A stretch of DNA of 64,000 nt, from positions 496,001 through 560,000 of the forward strand of contig NZ_JAOWKZ010000003.1 of the NCBI RefSeq assembly GCF_025751495.1. The letters are read 5' to 3'. Below the pieces are notes generated by a model, which did not search any database, was not told the DNA's origin, and was given only the letters and a program-made list of their open reading frames with translations. Position 1 is the stretch's first letter; every line of letters starts with the position of its first letter. The translations under genes were made by a program, and so were the position numbers. Origin of the DNA: Albidovulum litorale (GTDB lineage Bacteria; Pseudomonadota; Alphaproteobacteria; Rhodobacterales; Rhodobacteraceae). Shown one piece after another: positions 34,995 to 45,032 of the stretch.

Positions 34995-35261
34995 TCACGA
35001 CCGCGCGGACACAGGCGGACGCGGACATGCCGAGCGCGGCGCCTCCGGACGCTTGGGCGACGGGTGCAACTGGCGCACCGGCTCATCCGGCGCGCGAGCG
35101 GCCAGCGGATCGAAGATTGCGATCCGACCGGCGCGGACCAGATCGCGCAAGACGACGGAGACCTCGCCCTCAGTGCAAGCCAGACGCCGCGCAATCACAG
35201 ATGCGATGCTCGGGAGGGCCGTGCTTGTTTCCGGTCCGTCAACTTGCTGCCCGGCGCTCAT
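34995..35261 (-). CDS. Small winged-helix-like protein (88 aa)
   Basis: This 88-residue protein begins MSAGQQVDGPETSTALPSIA; the segment SVIARRLACTEGEVSVVLRD followed by LVRAGRIAIFDPLAARA has the look of a winged helix. Its ATG overlaps the TGA of the AlpA-like gene by four bases. Likely a DNA-binding partner in the same operon. No exact family known to me. Confidence 0.6.
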   Translation of the reverse strand: MSAGQQVDGPETSTALPSIASVIARRLACTEGEVSVVLRDLVRAGRIAIFDPLAARAPDEPVRQLHPSPKRPEAPRSACPRPPVSARS

Positions 35262-35464
35262 GATCGAGCCCCCGGGCGCTTCGATCCTTCAAGAATGAAG
35301 TGCTCGACCTCACTCCGCAGGAAAAAGCGGCGCCTGCCAATGTGGCGAGGCGTCGGAAATCCGGCGGGAGGGTTTTTCAGAAGCCGCGCGAGCGTATCTT
35401 CACTTACCCCGCCGAGAAGCTCGCGGGTCTGTGTTCCGTCCAGTAGCGTGAGCTGATCGCCCAT
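35258..35464 (-). CDS. AlpA/MerR-like helix-turn-helix excisionase-type protein
   Basis: This 68-residue protein starts at ATG 35464 behind GGAGGGCGAT. Its helix-turn-helix reads ELLGGVSEDTLARLLKNPPA, then HIGRRRFFLRSEVEHFILEG, which is the AlpA or helix-turn-helix-17 pattern of excisionase and regulator proteins. It is the first gene of the minus operon at the attR end. It likely controls excision or the operon. Confidence 0.8.
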   Translation of the reverse strand: MGDQLTLLDGTQTRELLGGVSEDTLARLLKNPPAGFPTPRHIGRRRFFLRSEVEHFILEGSKRPGARS

Positions 35465-36034
35465 ATCGCCCTCCTTTGCCCCGAAATTTCGGGGGTTGAT
35501 TGGTGCCCGCGCCGATCCCGGTTCGGGCCGTTTGCCCGGTCAACGACCGGACGCGACAATCTCCAATCAATCAAAGGAGCGGGCGACTAAGCGATCCCGC
35601 GAGGCCAGTTCCTCGGCGACGCGGTTAGGCGTCGCTATGCAAAGCTAAGGTGATTTGCTGCATAGGCTCAAGCGGATATTTGCGGCGTGACACCCGCCTT
35701 TTCGGATGGGCTGTCTATCCGACATGGGCGTCGTCATCGCCGTCTCCGTTAGAAACGCAAAACGCCCTTCCGAGCGATCCAGCGGGCGTCTATGGCGTAA
35801 CCTATTGTCGCTGCTAGGAAAGGAGGCGCCTCTAAGCGGCTGCGAATACCCCGAACAGTATGGGGGGGTAAAGGATTGCAGCGCCCCGGGCCTACCACAT
35901 TTCCGGTCCGGGGAGACGGAAACGGATTCGTAACCTGTGTGTTTCTTTCCGGAAAAAAACTGACGCGAAAGGCGTGCAGCTTAACTCGGTCAACATAGGG
36001 CGCGTCTGCCCCGGCATCGACCGCGCCGAAAATA
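35465..36034. other. Right end of the island with attR and several hairpins
   Basis: No gene is supported. It contains the operon promoter region (35465-35600), a hairpin GCGACGC/GCGTCGC at 35616-35622 and 35629-35635, a G-rich stretch at 35862-35869 and the right attachment repeat at 35886-35900. From 35901 to 36034 the sequence is core-genome flank to the kinase gene, with no features visible. Confidence 0.5.
35886..35900. repeat. Right attachment site of the island (attR)
   Basis: CCGGGCCTACCACAT is identical to the end of the tRNA gene at 27806-27820. The five preceding bases differ from those in the tRNA (GCGCC against TCCCT), so the tRNA is not duplicated further. This marks the right boundary of the island. 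Confidence 0.88.
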
Positions 36035-37360
36035 TCAACGCGCCAGAACGAGTTCCGCCTTCAACCCACCCAAACGCTCGCTGTCGCGCAGGCGCAGCGT
36101 GCCACCGTGGCTGCGGGCGATGTCCGCGGTTATGGCGAGACCGAGACCGACGCCGCCGCCACGGTCCTGGTTGCGCGAATCGTCAAGCCGCGTGAAGGGC
36201 CGTAACGCCTCGTCCCGCCGGTCGCGGTCGATACCCGGTCCGTCATCCTCGACGGTGATCCGGATCGAACGATCGAGGACTTCCAGCGACACCTCGGCGC
36301 GCGTACCGTATCGAACGGCATTGCCGATAAGGTTTTCCAGTGCCCGGCGCACAGCATCAGTCCGCAGCGGTGCCTCGCCCGCCCCTTTGACCGCGTGCAG
36401 CGTCACGGCCTGACCTGCCCGGCGCGCATCCTCTACCACGGTCCGTACGAACGGGACCGGGTCAGTCTTGACCGGGTCTTCCTCAAGTGCGTCCCCGCGC
36501 ACAAATGCCAGAAAGGCATCGAGAAGCCGCTCCATGTCGCTGATATCACGTTTCATCGCCTCGACCTCGGGGTCCGGCGACATAAGCGAGAGGCTGAGTT
36601 TCAGCCGGGTCAAAGGCGTTCTGAGATCGTGGCTGACCCCCGAAAGCAGGAGCGTGCGTTGCTCGATCTGGCGTTCGATCCTCGCCCGCATGTCAAGAAA
36701 GGCGTTTCCCGCCGAGCGCACCTCGATCGCACCCGTCGGACGATACGGCAGGACCCTCCCCTTACCGAAGGCTTCAGCGGCGCGGGCCAGTCGCCGGATC
36801 GGGCGGAGCTGATTGCGCAGGAACAGAACGGCGATGAGCGTCATCAGAAGACCCGTGACGGCCATAAGCACGAGCAACTGATGCGGATTGCTGGCGGAAA
36901 CCCGACGCCGGTCAAAGGTGATTTCAAAGGCACCGTGCGGCCCATCCATCACCAGCCGAACCACGCGCAGATTGGTCAGATCAACTGCGCGCACCGTATC
37001 GAACGCGTCGCGCAAGGTTGCGATAACGACCCGGCCGGAAAAATCGTAGAAAAGTCGACTGTCTGCGGCAGGCGCATCCGCACGGGCGGGCAGTTCCACA
37101 TTCATCGACAGCGCGGCACCGAACAGCGCAACCTCTTCCGCAGCCGCATTTGGATCGACCGCGCTGGCCAGGCGATTGTCCAGAAACGCGATTTCGTTGA
37201 CCACATTGCGGGTCATCTGCCGCGTCACGCCTTCGAAATGCCGCTGAATGAAGGCAACTGAAACTACAGCCTGAATCATCACGATCGGAAGAATAAGGAT
37301 AAGCGCAGCGCGGCCGTAAAGCCCACGCGGCAAAAAACGCTTTGTCCAGTGACCGATCAT
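36035..37360 (-). CDS. Orphan sensor histidine kinase (EnvZ-type)
   Basis: This 441-residue protein has a first membrane helix at GRAALILILPIVMIQAVVSV, a periplasmic sensor region, and a second helix at QLLVLMAVTGLLMTLIAVLF followed by HAMP. The phosphorylatable His is in LLLSGVSHDLRTPLTRLKLS. N box (ENLIGNAVRYG), G1 (EDDGPGID) and G2 (GVGLGLAI) are intact. It is probably membrane-bound and phosphorylates an OmpR-class regulator, but no response-regulator gene lies within this window beside it. The signal is unknown. Confidence 0.9.
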   Translation of the reverse strand: MIGHWTKRFLPRGLYGRAALILILPIVMIQAVVSVAFIQRHFEGVTRQMTRNVVNEIAFLDNRLASAVDPNAAAEEVALFGAALSMNVELPARADAPAADSRLFYDFSGRVVIATLRDAFDTVRAVDLTNLRVVRLVMDGPHGAFEITFDRRRVSASNPHQLLVLMAVTGLLMTLIAVLFLRNQLRPIRRLARAAEAFGKGRVLPYRPTGAIEVRSAGNAFLDMRARIERQIEQRTLLLSGVSHDLRTPLTRLKLSLSLMSPDPEVEAMKRDISDMERLLDAFLAFVRGDALEEDPVKTDPVPFVRTVVEDARRAGQAVTLHAVKGAGEAPLRTDAVRRALENLIGNAVRYGTRAEVSLEVLDRSIRITVEDDGPGIDRDRRDEALRPFTRLDDSRNQDRGGGVGLGLAITADIARSHGGTLRLRDSERLGGLKAELVLAR

Positions 37361-37491
37361 GGACAGACCCTATAGCGTTTCGGACCCACATTGAATCAGA
37401 ATTCGATCCTTTTCCGTTCGAATTCTGATACTTGATATATCAGCACAATCCGGCCCGCTGCGGCGGAGCCACGCAGGGAGCAAACGGCAGG

Positions 37492-38403
37492 ATGATGCCC
37501 GAAAAGAATACCGCCATACGATACGGCATCGCCGAGCAACTCGAACCGGGCTTGCGGCGGGTGATCGCCCCCAACCCGTCCCCGATGACGTTGCACGGGA
37601 CAAACAGTTACATTCTCGGCGAAGGGCGGGTCGCCATCATTGACCCCGGACCCGCAGATCTTGCGCATTTCACCGCCCTTCTTGCCGCCCTCGCGCCGGG
37701 AGAAAAGGTAACCCACATCCTCGTTACCCACGCACATCTCGATCATTCGCCGCTGGCGCGGCCTCTGGCGGAGGCGACCGGGGCACCGGTCCTTGCTTTC
37801 GGCGACGCCCGCTCCGGGCGCTCAGCCCTCATGGAGAAACTGGCCGAAACCGGCGGGCTGGAGGGTGGCGAAGGTGTGGATGCCGGTTTTTCCCCGGATG
37901 AAGAGGTGTCAGACGACAGCACGATTTCGGGACCCGACTGGGCAATCAAGACGTGGCACACCCCGGGGCATTTTGGCAATCACCTCTGCTTTCAATGGGG
38001 CGAGGCGTTTTTCAGCGGTGATCAGGTGATGGGCTGGGCCTCGTCACTGGTTTCCCCTCCTGACGGGGATATGGGGGCCTATATGGCATCGCTAGACAGA
38101 TTGTCGGCGCTGAGACCGCAACGAATGTATTCGGGTCACGGCGCCCCGATTCCGGATGCTCTGGCACGGATCGCCGAACTTTCCACCCATCGGCGCGAGC
38201 GCGAGACCACAATACGAAACGCGCTTTCCGAAGGCCCGGCGAATGCCATAACCCTCGCCCACAAGATCTACACCGATACACCGGCCGGGCTTTTGCGGGC
38301 GGCAGCGCGCAATGTCTTTGCCCATCTCATTGACCTGACAGAAAGAAATCTTGTCGAGCCTTGTGGCGCACTTTCCTTCGGCACCTCTTTCAGCGCTCGG
38401 TAG
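37492..38403 (+). CDS. Metallo-beta-lactamase-fold hydrolase
   Basis: This protein is 303 residues from ATG 37492 (AGG of the preceding bases is a weak ribosome site). The metal motif HxHxDH is seen in HILVTHAHLDHSPLARP, with the later His in TWHTPGHFGNHLCF, Asp in FFSGDQVMGW and His in MYSGHGAPI. It matches the glyoxalase II/LACTB2-like branch with a C-terminal winged domain. It probably hydrolyses a thioester or phosphodiester substrate. It lies divergent from the kinase gene. Confidence 0.9.
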   Translation: MMPEKNTAIRYGIAEQLEPGLRRVIAPNPSPMTLHGTNSYILGEGRVAIIDPGPADLAHFTALLAALAPGEKVTHILVTHAHLDHSPLARPLAEATGAPVLAFGDARSGRSALMEKLAETGGLEGGEGVDAGFSPDEEVSDDSTISGPDWAIKTWHTPGHFGNHLCFQWGEAFFSGDQVMGWASSLVSPPDGDMGAYMASLDRLSALRPQRMYSGHGAPIPDALARIAELSTHRRERETTIRNALSEGPANAITLAHKIYTDTPAGLLRAAARNVFAHLIDLTERNLVEPCGALSFGTSFSAR

Positions 38404-38472
38404 CCGCGTATGAATTTTGTGTCAAAAGCCACTGGACGCCCCTGACAACGCTTGCTATATCGCGCCCCGTGT

Positions 38473-38547
38473 TCCGGCGTAGCTCAGCGGTAGAGCAGTT
38501 GACTGTTAATCAATTGGTCGTAGGTTCGATCCCTACCGCCGGAGCCA
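38473..38547 (+). tRNA. tRNA-Asn (GTT)
   Basis: This 75-nt cloverleaf has acceptor TCCGGCG paired with CGCCGGA, a D-arm GCTC...GAGC, an anticodon loop CTGTTAA with GTT, a T-loop TTCGATC and an encoded CCA end with discriminator G73. It stands alone between the hydrolase and usg genes. No island is attached to it. Confidence 0.95.
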
Positions 38548-38692
38548 AATCTCCCGAATGAGTTGAATTACGCGGCCATTCTTGTGCCAAGCAATCATCG
38601 CATCCGTCGTTCGGGCTAACGATGACCCGATACCGATTATACTGGTCGATTGCGCGCGGGCGTGACACTTTGCGGACATGTGATCGTCGGCT

Positions 38693-38974
38693 TCAGTGCA
38701 GCCGGAACTCCCCCACGACGTTACGCCATTCACCGGGCGCGATCAGCTTGCGGTGACAGAAGCGTACCGAATGCAGCGGGCCCTCGATCTTGTCCTGCCA
38801 GAACTCGATGAACCCGAAAAGCTCCGGGTAATCCGGAGCAAGGTCGTATTCCTGCCAGATGAAGCTGTTCAAGACGTGCCGGTAATCCGGCATCCGGTAG
38901 TAAAGTTCAGCCGTCGTGAGCCCGTAGCCCTTCAGCATAAGCTCCGTCTCGGCCCCGGGGTGATCTGCCCGCAT
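38693..38974 (-). CDS. usg: Usg-family protein
   Basis: This protein is 93 residues from ATG 38974, with GGAGG at the right distance. The sequence YGLTTAELYYRMPDYRHVLN, then FIEFWQDKIEGPLHSVRFCH matches the Usg family of alphaproteobacteria, whose function is still unclear; it is often found near trp genes in other bacteria. Cytoplasmic and compact. The frame to 39001 is less likely. Confidence 0.88.
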   Translation of the reverse strand: MRADHPGAETELMLKGYGLTTAELYYRMPDYRHVLNSFIWQEYDLAPDYPELFGFIEFWQDKIEGPLHSVRFCHRKLIAPGEWRNVVGEFRLH

Positions 38975-39175
38975 GTTGGCCTCCGTCAGTGCCTGATGCA
39001 TTCATGCTACATGAGTCGCGGTTAACGACAATGAAAACAATGTGTTATGTTTGTGTTACCGCATCCCTGCGAAACCCGTTTTCCTGCCATTGCACCCAAC
39101 GGATGGCATGGGGTATAGTCGCGCGCAACAATATCTAGCCCCTGCGCGGGCGCAATAAACAAAGGGCGAGCATCC

Positions 39176-41899
39176 GTGACCGACACCCCGGAAACCCCCG
39201 AAAACGCTGAGGAAAAGCCGCAGCGCCCCGCCTATGCCGGCCCCTCGGTCGATATCGCCGAGGAAATGAAGACCGCCTATCTCGACTACGCGATGAGCGT
39301 GATCGTCAGCCGGGCGATTCCGGACCTGCGCGACGGGCTGAAACCGGTGCACCGGCGCATCCTCTATGCGATGCACGAGACCGGCAACAGCCACGACAAG
39401 CCCTACCGCAAATCCGCCCGCCCCGTGGGCGACGTGATGGGTAAGTACCACCCGCATGGCGACGCCGCGATCTATGACGCGCTCGTCCGGATGGCGCAGG
39501 ATTTCTCCATGTCGCTGCCGCTTCTCGACGGACAGGGCAACTTCGGCTCGATGGACGGCGATAACGCCGCAGCCATGCGCTACACCGAAGTGCGGATGGA
39601 TAAGCCTGCGGCCTCCCTTCTTGCCGATATCGAGAAGGAAACCGTTGATTTCCAGGACAACTACGACGGCAAGGACAAGGAACCGACCGTCCTTCCCGCC
39701 CGCTTCCCTAACATGCTGGTCAATGGTGCGGGCGGTATTGCCGTCGGCATGGCCACCAACATCCCGCCACACAATCTGGGCGAGGTGATCGACGGCACGC
39801 TCGCGCTGATCGAGGACCCGGATCTGTCCATGGAAGCGTTGATGGAGATCATCCCCGCGCCGGATTTCCCGACGGGCGGCATCATCCTTGGCCGCTCAGG
39901 CGCGCGGAAGGCCTATCTGGAAGGGCGCGGCTCGGTGATCATCCGCGCCAAGACCCGGGTCGAAGAGATCAGGAAAGACCGCTACGCCATTGTTCTGGAT
40001 GAGATTCCCTATCAGGTGAACAAAGCCTCGATGATCGAAAAGATCGCCGAGATGGTGCGTGACAAAAAGATCGAGGGCATCGCCCATGTGCAGGACGAAA
40101 GCGACCGGGTCGGCGTTCGTGTCGTCATCGAACTGAAGCGCGATTCCACACCGGAAGTGGTGCTGAACCAACTCTTCCGCTTCACGCCGATGCAGACCTC
40201 TTTCGGGTGCAACATGCTGGCGCTGAACGGCGGTCGGCCCGAGACACTGAGCTTGCGCGATTTCCTCACCCATTTCATCAGCTTCCGCGAGGAAGTTGTG
40301 GCTCGCCGCACAGCCTATGAACTCCGCAAGGCACGCGAGCGCAGCCATATCCTCTGCGGCCTTGCCGTCGCTGTGTCGAACGTGGACGAGGTCGTCGCCA
40401 CGATCCGCTCTTCCGCCGATCCGGCAGAGGCGCGCGAGAAACTCATGACCCGCCGCTGGCCTGCCCATGACATCGTCGAATACATCCGTCTGATCGACGA
40501 TCCGACCCACAAGATCAACGATGACGGCACCTATAACCTGAGCGAGATTCAGGCCCGCGCCATCCTAGACCTGCGCCTTCAGCGCCTGACTGCGATGGGC
40601 GTCAAGGAAGTCACCGACGAACTTCAGGAACTTGCAGCAAAGATCCGGGATTACCTGGATATTCTGGGGTCGCGCGAGCGGATCATGGCGATCATTTCGG
40701 ACGAACTGCGTGAGGTGAAAGACCAGTTCGCCGTCCCCCGCCGGACCGAGATCGTCGACTGGGCCGGCGACATGGACGACGAGGACCTGATCGAGCGTGA
40801 GGACATGGTCGTCACGATCACCTCTGGCGGCTATATCAAGCGGACCCCCCTCGCAGATTTCCGGGCGCAGCGCCGGGGCGGCAAGGGTCTTTCGGGCATG
40901 GCCACGAAAGAGGATGATGTCGTCACGACCCTTTTCGTCGCCAACACCCATACCCAGCTCCTGTTCTTCACCACCGACGGCATGGTCTACAAGCTGAAGA
41001 CCTGGCGCCTGCCTCTCGGCGGCCGGACGGCGAAGGGTAAGGCCATCGTCAACATCCTGCCGATCCCGACAGGTGTTTCGATTGCCGCGATCATGCCCGT
41101 GGACGTGCCCGAGGAGGAATGGGAGAACCTTCAGATCTTCTTCGCCACATCCGAGGGCGACGTGCGCCGCAATGCGCTGTCCGATTTCACCAATGTGAAG
41201 TCGAACGGCAAGATTGCGATGAAACTGCCCGAAGGCGTCTCTCTTGTGAATGCGCGCATCTGCGATGAGAATGACGACGTGATGCTGGTCACGGCGCTCG
41301 GCCGCGCCATCCGCTTTCCGACGACCGAGGTGCGCGTCTTCAAGGGCCGCGATTCGACTGGCGTGCGTGGCATTAGGCTGGCCGCGAAAGACAGGGTCGT
41401 GTCGATGTCGATTATCCGCCATTTTGAGGCCGATCCGGCTGAGCGTGCCGCATACCTAAAACAGCGCCGCCTGATGGCGGGCGTGACCGAGGAAGAAGCG
41501 GTGGATGAGGATGACGAAGCCGTCGCCGAAGGCCAGCTCTCCCAGGAACGCTATGCCGAGATGTCGGCGGCTGAGGATCTGATCCTGACCATCACCGCCA
41601 AGGGTGCAGGCAAGATCTCCTCCAGCCATGACTACCCGGTTCGCGGACGCGGCGGTCAGGGCGTGATGGCGATGGACAAGGCAATGCGCGGCGGCACGCT
41701 TGTCGCCTCCTTCCCGGTCGAGGGCGACGACCAGATCATGCTTGCGACCTCGACCGGTCAATCGATCCGCTGCCCTGTCGACGGGATCAGCTTCCGTTCC
41801 CGGTCGGCCGGAGGCGTGAGGGTATTCGATACCGCGAAAGGCGAAGAGGTCGTCTCGGTCGCCCGCATCGCCGATCAGGGCGAAGAAGAAGCAGAATAA
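39176..41899 (+). CDS. gyrA: DNA gyrase subunit A
   Basis: This 907-residue protein starts at GTG 39176. The catalytic Tyr lies in [17 protein letters not shown] (residue 136). The quinolone region reads [20 protein letters not shown], with Ala97 at the site of E. coli Ser83 and Asp101 at that of Asp87. The C-terminal domain has the GyrA box-like [10 protein letters not shown] and several beta-pinwheel repeats, and an acidic end. It forms the A2B2 enzyme with GyrB. The Ala is a natural quinolone-tolerance residue. Confidence 0.97.
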   Translation: MTDTPETPENAEEKPQRPAYAGPSVDIAEEMKTAYLDYAMSVIVSRAIPDLRDGLKPVHRRILYAMHETGNSHDKPYRKSARPVGDVMGKYHPHGDAAIYDALVRMAQDFSMSLPLLDGQGNFGSMDGDNAAAMRYTEVRMDKPAASLLADIEKETVDFQDNYDGKDKEPTVLPARFPNMLVNGAGGIAVGMATNIPPHNLGEVIDGTLALIEDPDLSMEALMEIIPAPDFPTGGIILGRSGARKAYLEGRGSVIIRAKTRVEEIRKDRYAIVLDEIPYQVNKASMIEKIAEMVRDKKIEGIAHVQDESDRVGVRVVIELKRDSTPEVVLNQLFRFTPMQTSFGCNMLALNGGRPETLSLRDFLTHFISFREEVVARRTAYELRKARERSHILCGLAVAVSNVDEVVATIRSSADPAEAREKLMTRRWPAHDIVEYIRLIDDPTHKINDDGTYNLSEIQARAILDLRLQRLTAMGVKEVTDELQELAAKIRDYLDILGSRERIMAIISDELREVKDQFAVPRRTEIVDWAGDMDDEDLIEREDMVVTITSGGYIKRTPLADFRAQRRGGKGLSGMATKEDDVVTTLFVANTHTQLLFFTTDGMVYKLKTWRLPLGGRTAKGKAIVNILPIPTGVSIAAIMPVDVPEEEWENLQIFFATSEGDVRRNALSDFTNVKSNGKIAMKLPEGVSLVNARICDENDDVMLVTALGRAIRFPTTEVRVFKGRDSTGVRGIRLAAKDRVVSMSIIRHFEADPAERAAYLKQRRLMAGVTEEEAVDEDDEAVAEGQLSQERYAEMSAAEDLILTITAKGAGKISSSHDYPVRGRGGQGVMAMDKAMRGGTLVASFPVEGDDQIMLATSTGQSIRCPVDGISFRSRSAGGVRVFDTAKGEEVVSVARIADQGEEEAE

Positions 41900-41921
41900 C
41901 GTTGCCGCAAATCAACGGTCG

Positions 41922-41952
41922 GGGTCGGAAATCTGCTGGTTTCCGCCCTTTT
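41922..41952 (+). terminator. Terminator after gyrA
   Basis: GGG-T-CGGAAA at 41922-41931 pairs with TTTCCGCCC at 41940-41948 (one bulged T) followed by TTTT. It lies 23 bases after the gyrA stop codon and fits a Rho-independent terminator. Confidence 0.7.
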
Positions 41953-42070
41953 CGCATTAATGAATTGTTAGTGAAATTGGATCAGGCTCAAACTACGACC
42001 GGGGACCATCTGGGGAAAAGTGGTGTGCTGACCGTCACGGCCGTTCTGCGGCCGAATGGAGGACACGGAT

Positions 42071-42259
42071 ATGAGCTTGTCGGACTTTGCCGCACCACCA
42101 CGGCATGCCGCCCTGAACGAAGCGGGCCTTGTTGCAACTCTCCTGCACTGGCTGAACGGAACCGATGAGGGCACGAACGCATCTGCGCCCAATGTCAATG
42201 AGCGCAAAGAATTGCACGCCGCCCGCGAAAAGGGCTACCTGCACGACATTGGCATCTGA
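42071..42259 (+). CDS. Small hypothetical protein (62 aa)
   Basis: ATG 42071 follows GGAGG by eight bases. The product begins MSLSDFAAPPRHAALNEAGL and contains VATLLHWLNGTDEGTNASAP and ERKELHAAREKGYLHDIGI. No family known to me. The ribosome site and clean end make it credible as a Rhodobacteraceae-type small gene. It lies between gyrA and trmFO. Confidence 0.6.
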   Translation: MSLSDFAAPPRHAALNEAGLVATLLHWLNGTDEGTNASAPNVNERKELHAAREKGYLHDIGI

Positions 42260-42329
42260 CTTCAGCAGCGAAGCCGCGCCTCAACGCCGGGGCTTTTCAA
42301 ACACCGCTCCATGACCTAAGTCGCCAGTC

Positions 42330-43670
42330 ATGCGCGAGACACTTCACATCGTCGGCGGCGGGATGGCCGGGTCCGAAGCTGCCTGGCAGGCCGCCCGGTC
42401 GGGCGTTCCGGTCGTCATCCATGAAATGCGGCCCAAGGTGGGGACGTTCGCCCACCGCACCGGCAATCTGGCCGAGATGGTGTGCTCGAACTCCTTCCGC
42501 TCGGATGATGACGAACGTAATGCCGTAGGCCTTCTCCATTGGGAAATGCGCGCCGCGGGTGGTCTGATCATGGAAATGGCCGACCAACATCGCCTGCCTG
42601 CGGGTGGCGCGCTGGCCGTCGACCGCGATCCGTTTTCCGAATCCGTCACAGAACGGTTGCGCGCGCACCCTCTGATCACCGTCACGGATGAGGAAGTCAC
42701 CTCTCTGCCCACCGATGGCCACTGGATCATCGCTACGGGCCCCCTCACCTCGGGCACTTTGGCCGAAGCGATCAGGTCTGAGACCGGGGCCGAGGCGCTG
42801 GCCTTCTTCGACGCCATCGCCCCGATTGTCTATGCCGAAAGCATCGACATGTCCGTGGCTTGGGCGCAGTCGCGCTATGACAAGGGCGAGACTGAAGCGG
42901 AACGGAAGGCTTATCTTAACTGCCCGATGACCAAGAATGACTACGAGGGCTTCATCGACGCGCTATTGGCCGCTGACAAGACCGAGTTCCATGAGGGCGA
43001 AACAGCGGGGTATTTCGACGGTTGCCTGCCGATCGAGGTCATGGCCGAACGCGGCCGTGAGACTTTGCGCTTTGGGCCAATGAAGCCCGTGGGCCTTACG
43101 AATGCACATAGGCCCGATGTCAAACCCTATGCCGTCGTCCAGCTTCGCCGCGACAACGCGCTGGGAACCCTTTACAATATCGTCGGCTTTCAGACAAAGA
43201 TGAAGTACGGCGCCCAGACGGATGTTTTTAAACGCATTCCCGGCCTTCAGGATGCCAGCTTCGCCCGCCTCGGCGGCATCCACCGCAATACCTTCATCAA
43301 CTCACCCACGCTTCTTGATGCGCAGATGCGGTTGAAATCCCGCCCCCATATCCGCTTCGCCGGCCAGATCACCGGGGTTGAGGGCTATGTCGAAAGCGCG
43401 GCCATGGGACTTCTGGCGGGACGCATGGCGGCGGCTGAAATCCTCGGGCGCGACCTGCCATCGCCAGGACCGGAAACGGCGATGGGGGCACTTATCACCC
43501 ATATCACGGGCGGGGCCGAGGCAAAGACCTTCCAGCCGATGAACGTCAACTTCGGGCTTTTTCCGCCCATCGATGCAAAGGGCGGACGGCGCGGCCGCAA
43601 GGACCGCTACAAGGCCTATACCGACCGGGCGAAAACTACGTTTAATGAATGGCTTGTCGGCCAAGGCTGA
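42330..43670 (+). CDS. trmFO: tRNA uracil-54 C5-methyltransferase, folate/FAD-dependent (TrmFO)
   Basis: This 446-residue protein has an FAD dinucleotide motif at the start ([18 protein letters not shown]) and the family stretch [20 protein letters not shown]. Further on, [20 protein letters not shown] and [20 protein letters not shown] fit TrmFO. The enzyme uses methylene-THF and reduced FAD to make ribothymidine 54 in tRNA. Its TGA overlaps the ATG of gluQ by one base. Confidence 0.96.
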   Translation: MRETLHIVGGGMAGSEAAWQAARSGVPVVIHEMRPKVGTFAHRTGNLAEMVCSNSFRSDDDERNAVGLLHWEMRAAGGLIMEMADQHRLPAGGALAVDRDPFSESVTERLRAHPLITVTDEEVTSLPTDGHWIIATGPLTSGTLAEAIRSETGAEALAFFDAIAPIVYAESIDMSVAWAQSRYDKGETEAERKAYLNCPMTKNDYEGFIDALLAADKTEFHEGETAGYFDGCLPIEVMAERGRETLRFGPMKPVGLTNAHRPDVKPYAVVQLRRDNALGTLYNIVGFQTKMKYGAQTDVFKRIPGLQDASFARLGGIHRNTFINSPTLLDAQMRLKSRPHIRFAGQITGVEGYVESAAMGLLAGRMAAAEILGRDLPSPGPETAMGALITHITGGAEAKTFQPMNVNFGLFPPIDAKGGRRGRKDRYKAYTDRAKTTFNEWLVGQG

Positions 43671-44554
43671 TGCGCACCCGCTTCGCGCCCTCACCCACCG
43701 GCCCCCTGCATCTTGGGCACGCTTATTCGGCCCTTTTTGCCCATGACATGGCGCTCCGCGCGGGCGGCGAGTTCCTTCTCAGGATCGAGGATATCGACCA
43801 GAGCCGGGCGCGTCCGGAATGGGAAGAATTGATCTATGACGATCTCAGCTGGTTGGGCCTGTCATGGGAAACACCCGTCGTGCGTCAGTCCGACCGCCTG
43901 CCCGTTTACCGCGACACTCTGACCAAACTCTGGAACAGCGACACCCTATTTGCCTGCACCTGCAACCGCCGCGACATCCTCGCTGCCACCAGCGCGCCGA
44001 ACGAAGGCGAACCGGTCACCGGCCCGGATGGCATCGTCTATCCCGGAACCTGTCGAGCGCACCGGTCGGATCACGGTCGTCTCCCCATCCCCGATGACGC
44101 GGCCCTGCGGCTCGACATGGGCTACGCCGCCCGCGCCGTCAGCGACCCGCGTGCGGGCGGGAATGTCGTAACCTTTCAAGAGGCCGGACACGGCCCGAAG
44201 GGTGAAACCGGGTTCATCGACACAACAACCCGCCAATTGACCGATGACATCGGCGATGTGGTCCTTGCACGCCGCGACATGGGCACCTCCTATCACCTCT
44301 CTGTCGTCATCGATGACGCCGAACAGGGCATCACCCATGTCACACGGGGTCAGGACCTGTTCGAGGCGACGAAGATCCATGTCGTCCTGCAACGCCTGCT
44401 CGTCCTGCCGACGCCCGTCTACCACCACCACCGCCTGATCCGCGACGATCAGGGCAAACGGCTTGCCAAACGCGATGATGCCCGTGCGATCCGCACTTAC
44501 CGCGACGATGGGGCGAGCCCCGAAGACATCCGCCGCCTCGTCGGGCTCAGCTGA
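43670..44554 (+). CDS. gluQ: Glutamyl-Q tRNA(Asp) synthetase
   Basis: This protein is 294 residues from ATG 43670, the base shared with the trmFO stop. The HIGH-like motif is RFAPSPTGPLHLGHAYSALF. Four zinc-site positions are suggested by FACTCNRRDI and YPGTCRAHR. The KMSKS-like motif is GKRLAKRDDARAI. It lacks the anticodon-binding domain of GltX, so it is the GluQRS type, which attaches glutamate to queuosine of tRNA-Asp. With trmFO it forms a tRNA-modification pair. Confidence 0.94.
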   Translation: MRTRFAPSPTGPLHLGHAYSALFAHDMALRAGGEFLLRIEDIDQSRARPEWEELIYDDLSWLGLSWETPVVRQSDRLPVYRDTLTKLWNSDTLFACTCNRRDILAATSAPNEGEPVTGPDGIVYPGTCRAHRSDHGRLPIPDDAALRLDMGYAARAVSDPRAGGNVVTFQEAGHGPKGETGFIDTTTRQLTDDIGDVVLARRDMGTSYHLSVVIDDAEQGITHVTRGQDLFEATKIHVVLQRLLVLPTPVYHHHRLIRDDQGKRLAKRDDARAIRTYRDDGASPEDIRRLVGLS

Positions 44555-44607
44555 CATTCTTCCTGGAGAAATACTCCCGCCGGAGGCGCCCGCATTTTCG
44601 ACCGGGC

Positions 44608-44967
44608 TCAGACCTCGGGGGCCATCAACTCCGTTTCGGCGCCATCCTTAATTCCGGTATAGAAACAGCTACGCCGATTGGTGTGGCAGGCGGGTCCCGT
44701 CTGTTCGACCAGAATCAGAAGACAATCCCGGTCACAATCCACCCGCATCTCGACCAATTCCTGCACATGGCCCGAGGTTTCGCCCTTTACCCAGAAGGCC
44801 TGCCGCGAACGCGACCAGTAGGTGACGCGTCCCGTCTCAAGCGTCCGCGCCACGGCGTCCGCATTCATCCAGGCCAGCATCAGCACCTTGCCCGATACAT
44901 GGTCCTGCGCAATCGCCGGAATCAGGCCGTGGTCGTCATAGACCAAGGTCGCAGGATCAAAACGCAT
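44608..44967 (-). CDS. hisI: Phosphoribosyl-AMP cyclohydrolase
   Basis: This 119-residue monofunctional HisI has the conserved GKVLMLAWMNADAVARTLET, then YWSRSRQAFWVKGETSGHVQ and the metal site VDCDRDCLLILVEQTGPACH (Cys residues). It opens the ring of phosphoribosyl-AMP in histidine synthesis. It is not fused to HisE. No other his gene is in this window. Confidence 0.96.
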   Translation of the reverse strand: MRFDPATLVYDDHGLIPAIAQDHVSGKVLMLAWMNADAVARTLETGRVTYWSRSRQAFWVKGETSGHVQELVEMRVDCDRDCLLILVEQTGPACHTNRRSCFYTGIKDGAETELMAPEV

Positions 44968-45032
44968 CGCACTGCCTTTGCAAAAGCCACTGGTTCCGCC
45001 TATCTAGGTGGGATTACGGCCCGAGGAAAGTC

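Larger units (their letters stand above)
27821..35900. mobile_element. 8.1-kb genomic island inserted at the 3' end of a tRNA gene
   Basis: It is bounded by the 15-bp direct repeat at 27806-27820 and 35886-35900. It contains, in order, a tyrosine integrase, a small gene, a DUF6362-like gene, a membrane two-gene module and a minus-strand operon led by an AlpA-like helix-turn-helix gene. There are no capsid, portal, terminase large subunit or conjugation genes, so it is a satellite-like or integrative element rather than a full prophage. The flanks (purM side and kinase side) would be contiguous without it. Confidence 0.88.

Noticed and set aside
35706-35933. 75-codon plus frame across the attR site
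   Set aside because: It spans the island boundary and lacks any motif.
39056-41422. Long minus frames opposite gyrA
   Set aside because: They are shadows of the strongly biased gyrA coding strand.
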